A DNA stretch of 64,000 nt from Catonia carolina (taxonomy: Eukaryota; Arthropoda; Insecta; Hemiptera; Achilidae), in the NCBI GenBank assembly GCA_035578175.1, contig JAQMRL010000003.1:84517969-84581968 (forward strand). The letters run 5' to 3'. Below, in pieces: positions 11,867 to 24,352 of the stretch (position 1 is the first letter of the stretch; each line of letters opens with the position of its first letter). The translations under genes and the position numbers were made by a program. The notes under the pieces were generated by a model, which was not told the DNA's origin, did no database searches, and worked only from the letters and a program-made list of their open reading frames with translations.

Positions 11867-12083
11867 AATAAAAATCTAATAAAAATGGCTGATAAATCAT
11901 TAATTAGATCGTTTATACAAGTGATTAATTCATTTATAGTTACAGGTATCTATCCACAGCAATTATAAAATTACAAAATATCAAAAATTATTCCGCATTT
12001 TAAGGAAGGTGATGCAACCGATCCAGCCAATTACAGACCATTTGCTTTGCAGCTGAACTTATCAAAGTTATTTGAGAACTGAA

Positions 12084-13407
12084 CAGGGCGTTTCATAATG
12101 TAGGCCTACTTCGGGATAACGAAAATTCAGTACTAAACAGTATTTCACTTATAAGAATGAAACAAGTACTGTATGAAAGAGTACTTCAAATAGTTTTTCC
12201 ACATATTCTGGGAAGTTAGTTAAACGTTTGCCCTGTAGGCGAAAACAGTAGAGAAAATGGCTGCCACGGGAAGCGAGTAGTCATTTTGTCCGTTAGAATT
12301 TCACGTGTCAAAGTCAGGTAATTACTGTGCAAAGTGCGTTTCGGTTGAAATTTAAACAGAATCCCCCAAGTGACAATTCAATTCGTGCATGGTATAAACG
12401 ATTCAGTGAAAATGGTTGCTTGTGCAAGTGGAAATCAACTAATCGTCCATTAACCGCACATGCCAATGTCGAACATGTGCGTGCAAGTTTCATTCGCAGC
12501 TCGTTAAAATCGACTGCGTCTTCAGGCAGAGAGTTAGGAATTCCGAAAACAACGGTGTGGAGAGTTCTCCGTAAACGTTTATGTTTCAAACCGTACCATC
12601 TTCAATTAAAGCAGCATCTATCTGATCGAGATAAAACACGTAGGCTAGATTTTTGTTAACAGTTACAGGAAAAGGTGTCGTTAGATGAAGGTTTTCTAGA
12701 GAAAAAAATTTTCAGCAATGAAGCTACTACGTTCCGCATTAGCGGCAAAATAAACCGTCATAAAATGAGAGTTCGGGGAACTGAAAACCAACGCGCTTAT
12801 TTGGAAAACATTCGGGATTCTCTGAAAGTTAACGTTTTTTGTGGAATCTCTCGTGAGGCAGTGTATGAGCAGTTCTTTTTTACGGAACGACAGTAATCGG
12901 CATGATTAAACAGGATATGTTATAATATGGCCTATGCCTCAGCTACATAACGACTTCCTTTTCCAGCAAGATGGTTGACCTGGCTATTTTCATAACGAGG
13001 TTCGACGGCACCTTAACACAACATTGCCTCGGCGCTGGATAGGACGCTCGTCTGAAGAAGACCAACACATTATGCTGTGGCCACCAAGATCACAAGACCT
13101 TACGCCATGTAACTTCTTTCTCTAGGATTATGTGAAACACAAGATGTTTATCCCACCAATGCCGAACGATATCGCTGAGCTGAAAGATCGCATAATCAAT
13201 GCAATCAACTCTATCGAAAGGGACATGTTGGAACAAGTTTGGCGAGAGCTAGACTTACGTGTTGATGTGGGCCGTGTCATCAAAGAAGCACACATTGAAC
13301 AGTTATAGATGTTTAAAAATAACTGATTACAACTTTCATTTAGGTAAGTGAAATAAGTTTTTTGTACAGTATTTTTGTAACCCCGATGAACATTATGAAA
13401 CGCCCTG
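12084..13407 (+). mobile_element. Tc1/mariner-like transposon (DUF4817-type), inactive, copy 1
   Basis: The ends are inverted: CAGGGCGTTTCATAATGT on the left, and ACATTATGAAACGCCCTG on the right followed by TA. The plus-strand relic starts with a helix-turn-helix region (IRAWYKRFSENGCLCK, and GRELGIPKTTVWRVLRKRL). The catalytic part follows: FQQDG, WIGRSSEEDQH and WPPRSQDLTPCNFF. It ends HIEQL at about 13308. The expected final catalytic Asp is replaced by Asn in TPCNFF. Stops at 12657, 12894, about 12976 and about 13125 break the frame. All lesions are shared with copy 2, so the element died before the duplication. It is nested in the jockey-like LINE. Confidence 0.8.
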
Positions 13408-14178
13408 TATTGTCCAGCAATTATTGAAATATTTTGATGATAAAGTTATTCAACGATGAAAAGCATGAATTTCGTAGAGGTAGATCAACTATTAATTATT
13501 TATGCAGCTGTTCATCTTATGAAATCAATTATAGAAGCGGTAGACAAGGATGAAAAGATCGCTGGTGTATTCTTACATTTAACAAAGCCTTTGACAGTGT
13601 TTGCCATTCTAAATTACTTAAAATTCTTTCTGATTATGGCATCGAGGACAAAGCTCTGGGAAGGCTGAAGTCTTACATAAGTAATCGAAAGTACTTTCTT
13701 AAATTAAAAGTAAAATCATACAAAGATAGTGTAACATCAGTTAGATAAAATTTACAGGAGATTAAGTTTTCTGTCCCACAAGGTTCAGTCCTTGGACCGT
13801 TTCTATTTTTGCGTCATATAGGAGGGGTTCCTGGTGTTCTAAAGAGTCTTCACAAAATTAATGCATGTCTTTTTGCTGATGATATTAGCTTTAAATTAGT
13901 TCAAGGGATAGAGAACAGGTTGTGATTGATGCATCCTTGGTATAGATGGAGTGGGAAGGTTTTTGAAGGACAGAAACTTATTAATTAATATTAATGAAAG
14001 TAATATAATGCATTTTATCGCAGATAGCAATAAATTACCGAACTACAGTTACGCTGACCAGTTATTGAGATCTGACTCTAATGATTGGATTTGTGATGTT
14101 AACGAAACAAAATTTCTTGGTCTGATTGCTAATGCTCATCTTAACTGGAATACTCATACTGAGAATCTTTACAAAAAA

Positions 14179-15090
14179 TCTGGTGTAAAAAACTCACACG
14201 ACTTTCTCTTGCCAAAGAAAAGAAAGACCTATAGCCTATAACCGAATATTAGTAATAAACATTAGAAATAAACAAAAACTAACCTCAAAAAAAGTAACCA
14301 AATTTTAATCATGAGTGAAAGACGCAAAATGAATATCAACCTCAGTTTGGCTGTAAAATACGGAAAATCACTCTTTCACGCTAAACTAGCCTATGTAGAA
14401 AAAATTCTCTAAATAAAAAATGTACATCTTTTTAATTTTCTATAAATTAGATTATACACTTTTGTCGTAAAATTCATACTAAGGCTGAAATCTTAAAAAA
14501 TCGATTTTTTTATAAATTTTCGTGAAAAAAAAAGAAAATCGCAAACTACCGCTAAACTAAGCGTTATTCAAAAGAAATTTCGAATAAAAGTTGTAGGTTA
14601 TAAATTCTCTACAACTTTTATTGTAAACATTTTTGCGCTAAAATGCATAATAAAGCTGAAATCTTAAAAAAATAATTTTTTTACGAGAAAACAGCCTTTC
14701 AAAGAATTTCAGCAGACATGGCGCCTACCCTATCTTGTAGAGCATAAAAAATACACTAAAAGAAGCTATTTTAACAAAAATCGTAGTGCCGTTTTTGAGA
14801 AAATCGCAAAAAAGTGAATAATGACACGAATAAACTACTGCTTCCGGTTGACCGATTTTGATGAAAATGTTCGCGTTGGGTCCTCTAGTAGTATCTAAAT
14901 TAAGTTTCAAGTTTGTACAATGTTTGTTCTTGAGATATTCTGTTTACACACAGACCAATCGGTAAAAATATGTTTTTTGGCCTGAGGGGGTCTGAAAACG
15001 TGTAGATCCGGTGAAACCTCAATTTTGAAAAATCGACATGAAAACAATACTTTCCTTCCTATATATCCATACAGGCAAGAGAAAGTAAAA
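14179..15090 (+). mobile_element. Helentron-like element B, in LINE, copy 1
   Basis: A full-length but diverged member, starting TCTGGTGTAAAAAACTCACA and ending GGCAAGAGAAAGTAAAA. It interrupts the LINE between LYKK and SSCIFNLRR. Removing it restores a continuous reading frame through an A-run, so it inserted in an A/T tract without a long target duplication. Its microsatellite is minimal (ACACACA only). Confidence 0.75.
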
Positions 15091-15272
15091 ATTAGTTCTT
15101 GCATTTTCAACCTCAGAAGAATGGTTCTTCTTTGTGACCTTTATACTCTTAAACAGATATTATACTCATATACATTCTCGTATCTCATAATCTCATATGA
15201 AATTATTACTATTATACGGCAGTACAGGTAAAAACAATTTAAGTAAAATATTATTATTACAGAAGCAGGCAA

Positions 15273-15981
15273 TGCCCTGGCATTACGGAGAAGAATTGGA
15301 AAATTAGAGATGGCGTATGTACAGATGAAAGGATTTTACAACAAAAAGTGTATCTCCCGCAACACCAAGTTAAGACACTTAAACACGGTGGTCCTCCCAC
15401 AGGTTTTGTACGCGGCTGAGACTCTGACATGTTACAGAAAGGGAGAACTTGCAAAGCTGGACAAGGTACACAGAAGATTTGCCCAGACAATATTGGGAAC
15501 AGTCTATGACCCGGACACTAACGTACATAAAAAATGATCAAACGAAGTAATAATGAATTTTCTGGGGGAATCCTTGGAAACAAAGTGTCGGAAAAGACGA
15601 CTGCAATATTACGGACATCTAATGAGGTTTAGGGATATATAAAATGAGACCTACAAGTTGATCAGAAGCCAGGAAGGACTTAAAACCAGAGACAGATGGT
15701 TGAAGGAGGTGGAGGAAGACCTCATAACGTTGGACATCTCGGGCAACGATATTATGAACAGAGAAAGTTTTAGACACAAGATTACGACTTTCAGGAATTT
15801 CCATTCTGCTGAGTCCAAGACTAGAATCTGGACAGAGGAGGAGAGACAGGTGGTGAGTAGGAGGATGAGGGAGTACCACGCAAGGAGGCGACAGCTCCCA
15901 AAACAGCTTAAGGGAAAATGAATTAAATTAGATAACTAGTGCACTATTAAAAGGGCTATACAATTATTAAAAAATAAAAAA
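15273..15981 (+). pseudogene. 5'-truncated RTE-like LINE end with 12-bp target duplication, copy 1
   Basis: This is the C-terminal end of a non-LTR reverse transcriptase: NTVVLPQVLYAAETLTCYRK, RRFAQTILGTVYDP, RRLQYYGHLMRF, and EERQVVSRRMREYHARRRQL. Two stops break it in this copy: TGA at 15535, where copy 2 has CGA, and TAA near 15640, where copy 2 has GAA. The A-rich 3' tail ends near 15981. The flanking duplication AGAAGCAGGCAA (15261-15272) is altered to AGAAGTAGACAA on the right (15982-15993). It sits inside the jockey-like LINE. Confidence 0.75.
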
Positions 15982-16130
15982 AGAAGTAGACAAAATTCGA
16001 GGTATTTGTAGGATATCTGAAAAGGATTCTTGTAGAGAAATGTTTAAGAAGTTAGGCATTATTACAACAGTCTTTGGAATTTACGTACATGGAACAGTAT
16101 TACATATAAAACAGAACTGGTCTAATTTGA

Positions 16131-16376
16131 TTAAATAAAACCAAATGCATAATAATTCAACTCGTAATAACAAAGGTTTGGCTGCATAGTCGGATTCAAT
16201 TCCTTACCTGATAGTATAAAAAATATGGATAAATATATAAAATTCAAGAAAGCACTTAAAATATATCCGACTAGCAACTCCCGCTCGCTTCGCTTCACAG
16301 CAGCTAATGTAGGCCTCATTAAATTATTTTAAAACCTCTCTATAAACAATATTTGTGGTTTTTTTGTCCTGTGGCA
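16131..16376 (-). pseudogene. Helitron helicase C-terminal remnant, cut by a deletion, copy 1
   Basis: On the minus strand only the last codons of a Helitron Rep-helicase remain (PQDKKTTNIVYREVLK then stop, about 16324-16376), followed by its 3' region. The sequence is joined directly to the LINE at 16377. In copy 2, 3,277 bp lies between these points, including more helicase. The joint shows a 3-bp microhomology, GCA. Copy 1 therefore carries the deletion, because copy 2 retains both target duplications of the LINE involved. Confidence 0.65.
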
Positions 16377-16715
16377 ATTCTACTCTTGATATCACTCGTG
16401 CTTCTACCATACTTTGTTATTTTACTCCCTAGATAGCAGAATTCCCCAATTTCCTGTATGTTTCCGTTGCCTACTTTTAAATTTCCCATCTCTTCTAAAC
16501 CACTCTTGCTGCTCCACAACACTTTCGTTTTGTTCTTATTAATTTTCATGAAGTAATCCTTTCTCAAGATCTCATCCATTCCATTTAAGGCATCCTCTAG
16601 TTCTTTCTATGTCTCGGCTAATACTACTATATCATCGGCGAATCTCAGCCTTGTTATTGTTTCTCCTTGAATTTTTAATCCTGCGTTAAATTTCTCCTTC
16701 ACTTCATTAATATTA
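16377..16715 (-). pseudogene. RTE-like LINE remainder, copy 1
   Basis: This is the 5' part of the truncated LINE seen in full at 49052-49899, and includes RLRFADDIVVLA and INKNKTKVLWSS on the minus strand. Its 3' end was removed by the 3.28-kb deletion. An additional stop is created by TTCTATG in place of the copy 2 TTCTTTG near 16606. Confidence 0.65.
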
Positions 16716-17018
16716 TTGGTGAATATACGAAACTATTATCAAACACATATATGACCCGAGCAAGACAACAATTTGAAGCACCATTCACACGTAAATGAAA
16801 TGTTAATGTAGTAATTTATAATATTTTTTTTTTTGCAAAAGTAAACGATAACCTAATATAAACGATAAAATAGTTACGACTACAATGTAACTTAAATGTA
16901 TGCCCGGAAAGTAAAAGTTACGTCAGACGCGTTGCAACGATAATACAGAACTGGTTGAAAAAAAAACGGAGAACATGCTTACTGAAATTTTCGGAAATGG
17001 TTCTTGAAAATAAAAAAA
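16716..17018. other. AT-rich spacer, copy 1
   Basis: It begins with the LINE target copy ATTGGTGAATAT and then shows no recognisable gene. An oligo-T run lies at 16826-16833. The same sequence is in copy 2 at 49900-50202. Confidence 0.35.
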
Positions 17019-17803
17019 TCTGGTGTGAAACACTCACACAACTTTCTCTTGCCAATGCAAATAATTAGACTAACAATAAACCTAATATTAGTAATAAAAC
17101 ATTAGAAATAAACAAAAAACTAACCTCAAAAACATAACCTTATTTTAATCATGAGTGAGAGACGCAAAATGAAAATCAACCTCAGTTTGGCTTAGAAATA
17201 CGGAAAATCGCACTTTCACGCTAAACTAGTCTCTGTAGAGAAAAATGCTCTAAATAAAAGTTGTAGATCTTTTAATTTTCTATAAATTTAATTATATACA
17301 CTTTTGTCGTAAAATGCATACTAAGGCCGAAATCTTAGAAAAATCAATTTTTCACACATTTTCGTGAGAAAAAAAAACAGAAAATCGCAAATTACCGCTA
17401 AACTAAGCGTTATACAAAAAAATGTTGGAAACAAAAGTTGTAGGATTTTAAATTCCCTACATTTTTGATTAAATAAAGTTTTGCGCTAAAATGCATATTA
17501 AAGCCGCAATCTTAAAAAGAAAATGTTTTTACGTAAAAACAGCCTCACGCAGAATTTCAGCAAACATGGCGCCTACCCTATCTTGTAGAGCATAAAAAAT
17601 GTAGTTAACCAGGCGATTTTTAAAAAAACGTAGGACCAGTTTTTGAGAAAATCGCAAAAATTGAAAAATTATACGAATAAACTACTACTTCCGGTTGACC
17701 GATTTTGATGAAAATGTTCGTATCGGGTCCGGTAGTGGTATGTAACTTAAGTTTCAAGTTTCAAGTTCGTACGATTTTCCGTTCTTCAGATATTCTGTTC
17801 ACA

Positions 17804-17834
<31 letters not shown>

Positions 17835-17989
17835 GCACACACACACACACACAGACCAATCGCTAAAAACATGTTTTTGGGTTCAGGGGGTCTGAAAACG
17901 TATAGATCCGGTGAAAACTCGATTTCGAAAAATCGACATGGAAATAATACTTTCCTTCCTATATATTCATATAGGCAAGAGAAAGTAAA
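17019..17989 (+). mobile_element. Helentron-like element C, copy 1
   Basis: Full-length, with 5' hairpin GTGTGAAACACTCACAC, internal ATCATGAGTGAGAGACG, 3' hairpin CCTATATATTCATATAGG and terminal GGCAAGAGAAAGT. The microsatellite is (CA)n(CG)n(CA)n. A 300-bp stretch at about 17190-17490 matches element E rather than its own copy 2 counterpart, which indicates gene conversion. Confidence 0.8.
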
Positions 17990-18338
17990 AAACAATATTT
18001 TACTTTTATGACAAAACCGTTGTCAAAACATAAATTGTTCGTGACAGAACAGATAAACAATAAGGGTATAATTTTATACGTGTACTAAAATATAATACTA
18101 TTACGTACGCCTTTCATGCGCTTATAGATGCGTATGGTTGTAAATCCTTGGAACTCTTATACGGTTCGTCCAATTTAAATAATTCTTCACTAAAAATTAA
18201 TTAAAAATTTTCTCTTTATTTCATTCCCTTACAGTGTACTGTTCATCAGAAGAGCTGTGTACACAGATATGTAGTTTCTCGCAGGATGACTTGTTTATGT
18301 CGTGTTACGCGATTTTGCGAAATTTATTTATGAAAATA

Positions 18339-19086
18339 CAGTAGACTCTCAGAAATCCGGACTAATGTGGCGGACGGCCGGTCCGGATTTCGAAAAATCC
18401 GGATTTCCCGGAGATTGGCAATTTCGTCTTTATGGCGAATAATTATGACAATAAGCATTAACGTTTATCTGCTAATATAAGAGTGAGCTTCTGAAAAAAC
18501 TTTAAAACACTGTAGGCCAAATAAATTACAGTAGGCTACTGGTAGCCTACTGTAATTATTCAATATACGAAGCACAAACATTGACTAAACTTAACGCTAC
18601 TGTACCGTAATAAGATTCGATTGCACTCTTTGTAAGATTTGCAAGTTACGGATTTCAAACATGTAACAATGAATGTCATATGACTCAATTATAGAGTAAT
18701 TACTCGATCAACTAAATAAAATCTAAATGTACTGTAGTACGGTACTGTGCTTAGTAAAGTACGGTTCTGGGATTAAATAAAATGCCTCGTAAAATCATAA
18801 ACATAGATTTTACTGAAACACAGAGCTCCCGACGACGCAAACTACTGTGGGCCCTAAATGACAAAAAATGTCATTTACATACATTTTATATACGCAATTA
18901 TTACTAAAAAGTACATACACACAAATTATAGTGCTAATCGTATGATCGTTCATCGGGCCAATCCCATGAAAACTTTTTACTGGTTTAAAAGTTGTAAATT
19001 TTCAGAAAATAAAGTAAAAATAAAAATCATCGTCCGGACTATGCGGAGTCCGGACTAGCGCGATCCGAATTTTTGAGAGTCTACTG
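18339..19086. mobile_element. pogo-like MITE with TA target, copy 1
   Basis: A 748-bp element with inverted ends CAGTAGACTCTCAGAAATCC and, on the other strand, CAGTAGACTCTCAAAAATTC, flanked by TA. A related unoccupied site at 47.0-47.5 kb (minus strand) reads straight across with a single TA, confirming the boundaries. CCGGA-rich palindromes lie near each end. No transposase is encoded. Confidence 0.8.
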
Positions 19087-19382
19087 TACTTTGTAACTTA
19101 AAAAATATTGATTTTCTATTAAATTTTATTGCATCATAGTTTTTCATAATTATTACAGAACTAGCTTGCCAAATTTGATGCAAGTCCATGAATTAGTTGT
19201 TGCACAATGACGATGTATTTAAAAAATTCAGGTTTTTCTTCAAAAACAAAACTTTTAATAAATTATAAATTATCTCACAAAGCGTGTATTTCTCGAAATA
19301 ATTTTATAGAACAAAAAACCTGCAAAATATTTTTTTTATATAAAAATACGTCATTTCCGACAAGTTTCAGTTACTTAAAAAA

Positions 19383-20290
19383 TCTGGTGTGAAACACACA
19401 CAACTTTCTCTTGCCAATGCAAATAATTAACAGTAATCCTAAAATTAGTAATAAACCATTAAAAATAAATAAAAAACTAACCTCAACAAACATAACCTAA
19501 TTTTAACCATGAGTGAAAGACGCAAAATGAAAATCGAAATAAGTTTAGCTTTAAAATACGGAAAATCGCACTTTCACGCTAAACTAGGCTCTGTAGAGAA
19601 AAATACTTTAAATAAAAGTTGTAGATCTTTTAATTTTCTATAAATTTGAATAAATAAACTTTCGTCGTAAAATGCATACAAAGGCCAAAATCTTAAAAAA
19701 TCGATTTTTCACACGTTCTCGTAAGAAAAAACAGAAAATCGCTAATTACCGCAAAACTAAGCGTTATACAAAAAAATGTTTGAAATAAAAATTGTAGGAT
19801 TTGAAATTCTCTACATTTTTTATTATATAAATTTTTGCGCTAAAATGCATATTAAAGCCGTAATCTTAAAAAAACAATTGTTTTACGTGAAAACAGCCTT
19901 ACCAAGAATTTCAGCAAACATGGCGCCTACTTTATCTTGTAGAGAATAAAAAATTGAGTAAACCAGGCGATTTTTAAAAAAATCGTACGACCAGTTTTTG
20001 AGAAAATCGTAAAAAAGTGAAAAATGACACGAATAAACTACTTCCGGTTGACCGATTTTGATGAAAATGTTCGTGTCGGGTCCAGTAGTGGTATGTAACT
20101 TAAGTTTCAAGTTCGTACAATGTTTCGTTCTTGAGATAATTTGTACACACACACAGACCAATTGCTAAAAACATGGTTTTTGGGTTCAGGGAGTCTGAAA
20201 ACGTGTAGATCCGATGAAAACTCGATTTCGAAAAATCGACATGAAAACAATACTTTCCTTCCTATATATTCATATAAGCAAGAGAAAGTA
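19383..20290 (+). mobile_element. Helentron-like element D, copy 1
   Basis: Full length with the standard ends. It inserted in an A-run between TTACTTAAAAAA and AAAAAATTGATAG, and the unoccupied relative at 47.03 kb has one continuous run of eight A. The internal frame starting MSERRKMKI stays open for 44 codons here. The microsatellite is short, (CA)5. Confidence 0.8.
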
Positions 20291-20448
20291 AAAAAATTGA
20301 TAGTTTTTTAAAATGGTTTTACAATCCGCATATTGCTCCCCTCTGCGGGGGCCAATCAAGTTATAGATAGACAGTACACCATGCAATACATGGATTAGAA
20401 GAATTATTTGATTTTTGTAATGGTTATTATCAAATTTATATTAAAAAA

Positions 20449-21215
20449 TCTGGTGTGAAACACACACACAGCTTTCTCTTGCCAGTGACAATAATTAACA
20501 ATAAACCTAACATTAGTAATAAAACATAAGAAATAAACAAAAAATTAACCTCAATAAACATAACCTATTTTTAATCATGAGTGAAAGACGCAAAATAAAA
20601 ATCAACCTCAGTTTGGCTTAGAAATACGGAAAATCGCACTTTCACGCTAAACTAGTCTCTGTAGAGAAAAATGCTCTAAATAAAAGTTGTAGATCTTTTA
20701 ATTTTCTATAAATTTAATTATATACACTTTTGTCGTAAAATGCATACTAAGGCCGAAATCTTAGAAAAATCAATTTTTCACACATTTTCGTGAGAAAAAA
20801 AAAACAGAAAATCGCAAATTACCGCTAAACTAAGCGTTATACAAAAAAATGTTAAAAATAAAAGTTGTAGGATTTTAAATTCCCTACATTTTTGATTAAA
20901 TAAAGTTTTGCGCTAAAATGCATATTAAAGCCGTAATCTTAAAAAACAACGTTTTTACGAGAAAACACCCTCACCAAGAATTTCAGCACACATGATGCCT
21001 ACCCTATCTTGTAGAGAATAAAAAATTTAGTAAATCAGGCGATTTTAAAAAAATTTGTAGGACCATTTTTTGAAAATCACAAAAAAGTGAAAAATTACAC
21101 GAATAAACTACTACTTCTGGTTGACCGATTTTGATGAAAATGTTCGTGTCGGGTCCGATAAGGGTATGTAACTTAAGTTTCAAGTTCGTACGATGTTCCG
21201 TTCTTGAGATATTTT

Positions 21216-21309
<94 letters not shown>

Positions 21310-21448
21310 AGACCAATCGCTAAAAACATGTTTTTTTGGGTTCAGGGGGTCTGAAAACGTATAGATCCGGTGAAAACTCGATTTCGAAAAATCGACATGA
21401 AAACAATACTTTTCTTCCTATATATTCATATAGGCAAGAGAAAGTAAA
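20449..21448 (+). mobile_element. Helentron-like element E, copy 1
   Basis: Full length. The microsatellite at 21220-21309 is a (CA)n(CG)n(CA)n block of about 90 bp, an alternating purine-pyrimidine tract. It is the apparent donor, or recipient, of the conversion tract shared with element C. The copy 2 counterpart is at 55431-56387. Confidence 0.8.
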
Positions 21449-21971
21449 AATAATAATAATTAGTATTTAAATTTTCTTTTAAGGCTTATATTACATAAAT
21501 AAAATAGTAATTAATGACTCACACAAAACATGGAAACGACTAAAACCGCTACTAAAATAATGTTGAAAATACTAAACATTTTTATATTTGAAAAAGAAAA
21601 TAATTTCTTAAAATCAACAAAATTATTCAATTTGATTCGTGATTACATGTAATTCCGTAATGTACTTATACTGATCTAAGTATACATGTATCATAGATTT
21701 CATGAAATAATTCCTTTTATCTTGAATTTATGTGTTAATTACAAAGAACTGTGTGTAAAAGTGGTAACCACAATGAATTTGTACATTAACTGACTCGTAT
21801 TATAAAGACTACGTGTAAGTAAAGTTGCTACGTAAATCATAGCATTAATATATACTAATATATTAAAATTATTTATTCATGAAAAAATAAGTAGAAGAAA
21901 AAAATAATCTCTGTTCATTTGCATTGATATAGCATATTCACAGCTAAACATCCATTTTAGTACTGCTTATA
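21449..21971. other. AT-rich spacer, copy 1
   Basis: No gene or repeat terminus seen. In copy 2 the same position contains an expanded TA/TATAGA repeat. Confidence 0.35.
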
Positions 21972-21979
21972 GTATAGAG

Positions 21980-22661
21980 CAGGGGTTCTCAACCTTTCAG
22001 GCTCTGTGCCTCCCTTAGTAGACAGACTTTTCGTCACGCCTCCCCTGTACTATTACCCCTTTATATAATCAACACAAGTACTTAGAATTTCAATTTGTAA
22101 CTATAGCGAGTTTAGGGGCGGGCTAAAGGTTAGACTTTCGGGTAATACAATTAAATATTTGATAACTTTTTACAAAATGTTTAATACTACCTTCAATACA
22201 TTTTTGAACATACAGTCAAAATGACAGAACCAAAAAACTTAAAATATAATTGTTTACGAAATCATCAAACTCTAACATTGAGTGTTGTATAGTACATTTG
22301 TTTTAGGAAGAAGCTTGTAAGGGGAGGGCGAGTAGGTAGAGTAGGGATAGTTTCAAGGGGCAAGTGTTGTCTCCTTCTCACTTAATGATCATTCCCTTTC
22401 TTTCTAACTGTATACTACTGTTACAACTACGAGGTGCTTCCCCCACCACTAAACAGAACAGCTCAGCGGCACAGAGCGTTGGAGGGAGAGCTTCTAGCTA
22501 GAACAAATGACCTATACAATAAAATAATGGTGTTTGAAATATAAAGGCAGGAACTAACCTGGGTTAATCATAGCTTTTTTTCTATTCTAATACGATGACG
22601 CCTCCCTTGAAAATCTTCTACACCCCCCAGGGGGGCGCGGCCCCCAGGTTAAGAATCCCTG
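21980..22661. mobile_element. hAT-type MITE with 8-bp target duplication, copy 1
   Basis: The ends CAGGGGTTCTCAACCTTTC and AGGTTAAGAATCCCTG are inverted and match the CAGxGGTTCTCAACCT terminus of Charlie-like hAT elements. The 8-bp duplication GTATAGAG flanks it exactly (21972-21979 and 22662-22669). Length is 682 bp, with no transposase frame. The right arm contains a GGGGGGCGCGGCCCCC palindrome that copy 2 has lost. Confidence 0.85.
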
Positions 22662-22867
22662 GTATAGAGTATAGCAAAAACAAGTAGTAAAAATTTGATG
22701 TCATCGCAAAGAACAAGCGAAAATGTAGCCTCTGACATTGGCCGCTCGTGCGTTCAAAAATAGGTGAAAAGTTTCAAAAAAACGAGAAAAAATGAAATAC
22801 TAAGTATCTGCAAGACTCCCGAGTGTCAAACAATGCATACACATTATACGAAAAGGGACCAAAAAAA

Positions 22868-23659
22868 TCTGGTGTGAAACACTCACACAACTTTCTTTTG
22901 CCAATGCAAATAATTAACAATAAACCTAACATTATTAATAAAACATTAGAAATAAACAATAAACTAACCTCAAAAAACATAACCTTATTTTAATCATGAG
23001 TGAAAGACGTAAAATGAAAATCGACCTCAGTTTGGCTTAAAAATACGGAAAATCACTCTTTCACGCTAAACTAGGCTCTGTAGAGAAAAATTTTCTAAAT
23101 AAAAGTCGTAGATCTCTTAATTTTCTATAAATTCTATTATATACACTTTTGTCATAAAATGCATACTAAGGCCGAAATCTTAAAAAAAATCGATTTTTCA
23201 CAAGTTTTCGTGAGAAAAAATAAAAAAATCGCTAATTACCGCTAAACTAAGCGTTACACAAAAAAATGTTTGAAATAAAAGTTGTAGGATTTTAAATTCT
23301 CTACATTTTTTTATTATATAAATTTTTGCGCTAAAATACATATTAAAGCCGTAATCTTAAAAAACCACTTTTTTGCGTAAAAAACAGCCTCACCAAGAAT
23401 TTCAGCAAACGTGGCGCCTACCCTATCTTGTAGAGAATAAAAAATTGAGTAAACCAGGCGATTTAAAAAAAAAATCGTAGGACCAGTTTTTGAGAAAATC
23501 GCAAAAAAGTGAAAAATTACACGAATAAACTACTACTTCCGGTTGACTGATTTTGACGAAAATGTTCGGGTCGGGTCCGGTAGTGGTATGTAACTTAAGT
23601 TTCAAGTTTCAAGTTCGTACGTTGTTCCGTTCTTGAGATATTTTGTTCACACACCCACC

Positions 23660-23693
<34 letters not shown>

Positions 23694-23831
23694 GACCAAT
23701 CGCTAAAAACATGTTTTTTTGGGTTCAGGGGGTCTGAAAACGTGTAGATCCGATGAAAACTCGATTTTGAAAAATCGATATGAAAACAATACTTTCCTTC
23801 CTATATATTCATATAGGCAAGAGAAAGTAAA
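22868..23831 (+). mobile_element. Helentron-like element F, copy 1
   Basis: Full length. The microsatellite is unusual in starting with (CACC)n before (CA)n at 23648-23692. The copy 2 counterpart (57881-58852) has a different CACACC/CG arrangement. Confidence 0.8.
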
Positions 23832-23833
23832 AA

Positions 23834-24345
23834 CCGGATTTTCTTTTACAAAATTCCTTCGGTCACCTTCTAAGTACTTCCATTAGATCCGATGCACTAG
23901 TCAAGTCTTTTTTCCCACAATTTGAAGCACCTCTATAACTCTTCAACTTTGATATTGTTCAGAGCCTTTTGAGAAGCTGTTTTACTGCCTCCACATCATC
24001 AAAACGCTTCCTTTTAAATTTTTCTTCATTCTCTGGAATAGAAAAAAGTCGTATGGGGCTAGTTCTGGCGAATACGGAGGTAGGGAACGACAGACCACTC
24101 CTGAGAAGCCAAATAGCGGTTCACTTGCTGGGCCGTGTGTACGGGGGCGTTGTCGTGATGAAAGAATCAATCACCTGATCGCCAAAAGTTCCAGGCGTGT
24201 CCTCCGCACATCCTCTCGCAAACGTCTTAAAACTTCCAAATAAAAGTGCTGTTTAACAGTATGGTTAGAGGGACTAATTCCCGATGCACAATTCCACGAA
24301 CAGGAAACATAGATAATGTATACAGTATTCCAAAATTTCGCTATT
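23834..24345 (-). pseudogene. mariner transposase fragment, copy 1
   Basis: Minus-strand frames contain FHHDNAPVHTAQQVNRYL and, after a frame change, PPYSPELAPYDFFLFQRMKK. These are the second- and third-aspartate regions of a mariner (DD34D-type) transposase. The C-terminal part continues to about 23870 in another frame. Terminal repeats were not identified. The relic is frameshifted and inactive. Confidence 0.65.
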
Positions 24346-24352
24346 TTAATTA

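Larger units (their letters stand above)
11867..16130 (+). pseudogene. jockey-like LINE reverse transcriptase, degenerate and multiply interrupted, copy 1
   Basis: Reverse transcriptase blocks appear in order: IIPHFKEGDATDPANYRPF (about 11970-12030), then FNKAFDSVCHSKLLKIL (about 13579), VPQGSVLGPFLF (about 13770-13810), FADDI (about 13870), LNWNTHTENLYKK, SSCIFNLRR (after 15090) and SCREMFKKLGI (after 15994). These fit a jockey/CR1-type order. The element is split by the mariner-like transposon at 12084-13407, the Helentron-like element at 14179-15090 and a truncated RTE-like LINE at 15273-15981. Stops and frameshifts lie between blocks, so it is dead, but it serves as a ruler for the nested insertions. 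Confidence 0.65.
17990..20448. repeat. Unclassified repeat carrying a pogo MITE and a Helentron-like element, copy 1
   Basis: After removing the two nested elements, about 0.6 kb of this stretch (from about 18120 to 20370) matches 46.95-47.53 kb on the opposite strand. It is therefore itself a dispersed repeat. No ORF is present. Its neighbour in copy 2 is Helitron-like sequence, so it may be part of a Helitron. Confidence 0.5.

Noticed and set aside
12000..16000. An active LINE or transposon gene cluster
   Set aside because: Every frame has shared stops, frameshifts or nested insertions in both copies, so none is functional.
17806..17851. CRISPR-like or minisatellite array
   Set aside because: Simple dinucleotide repeats within a mobile element; no spacer-repeat pattern anywhere in the window.
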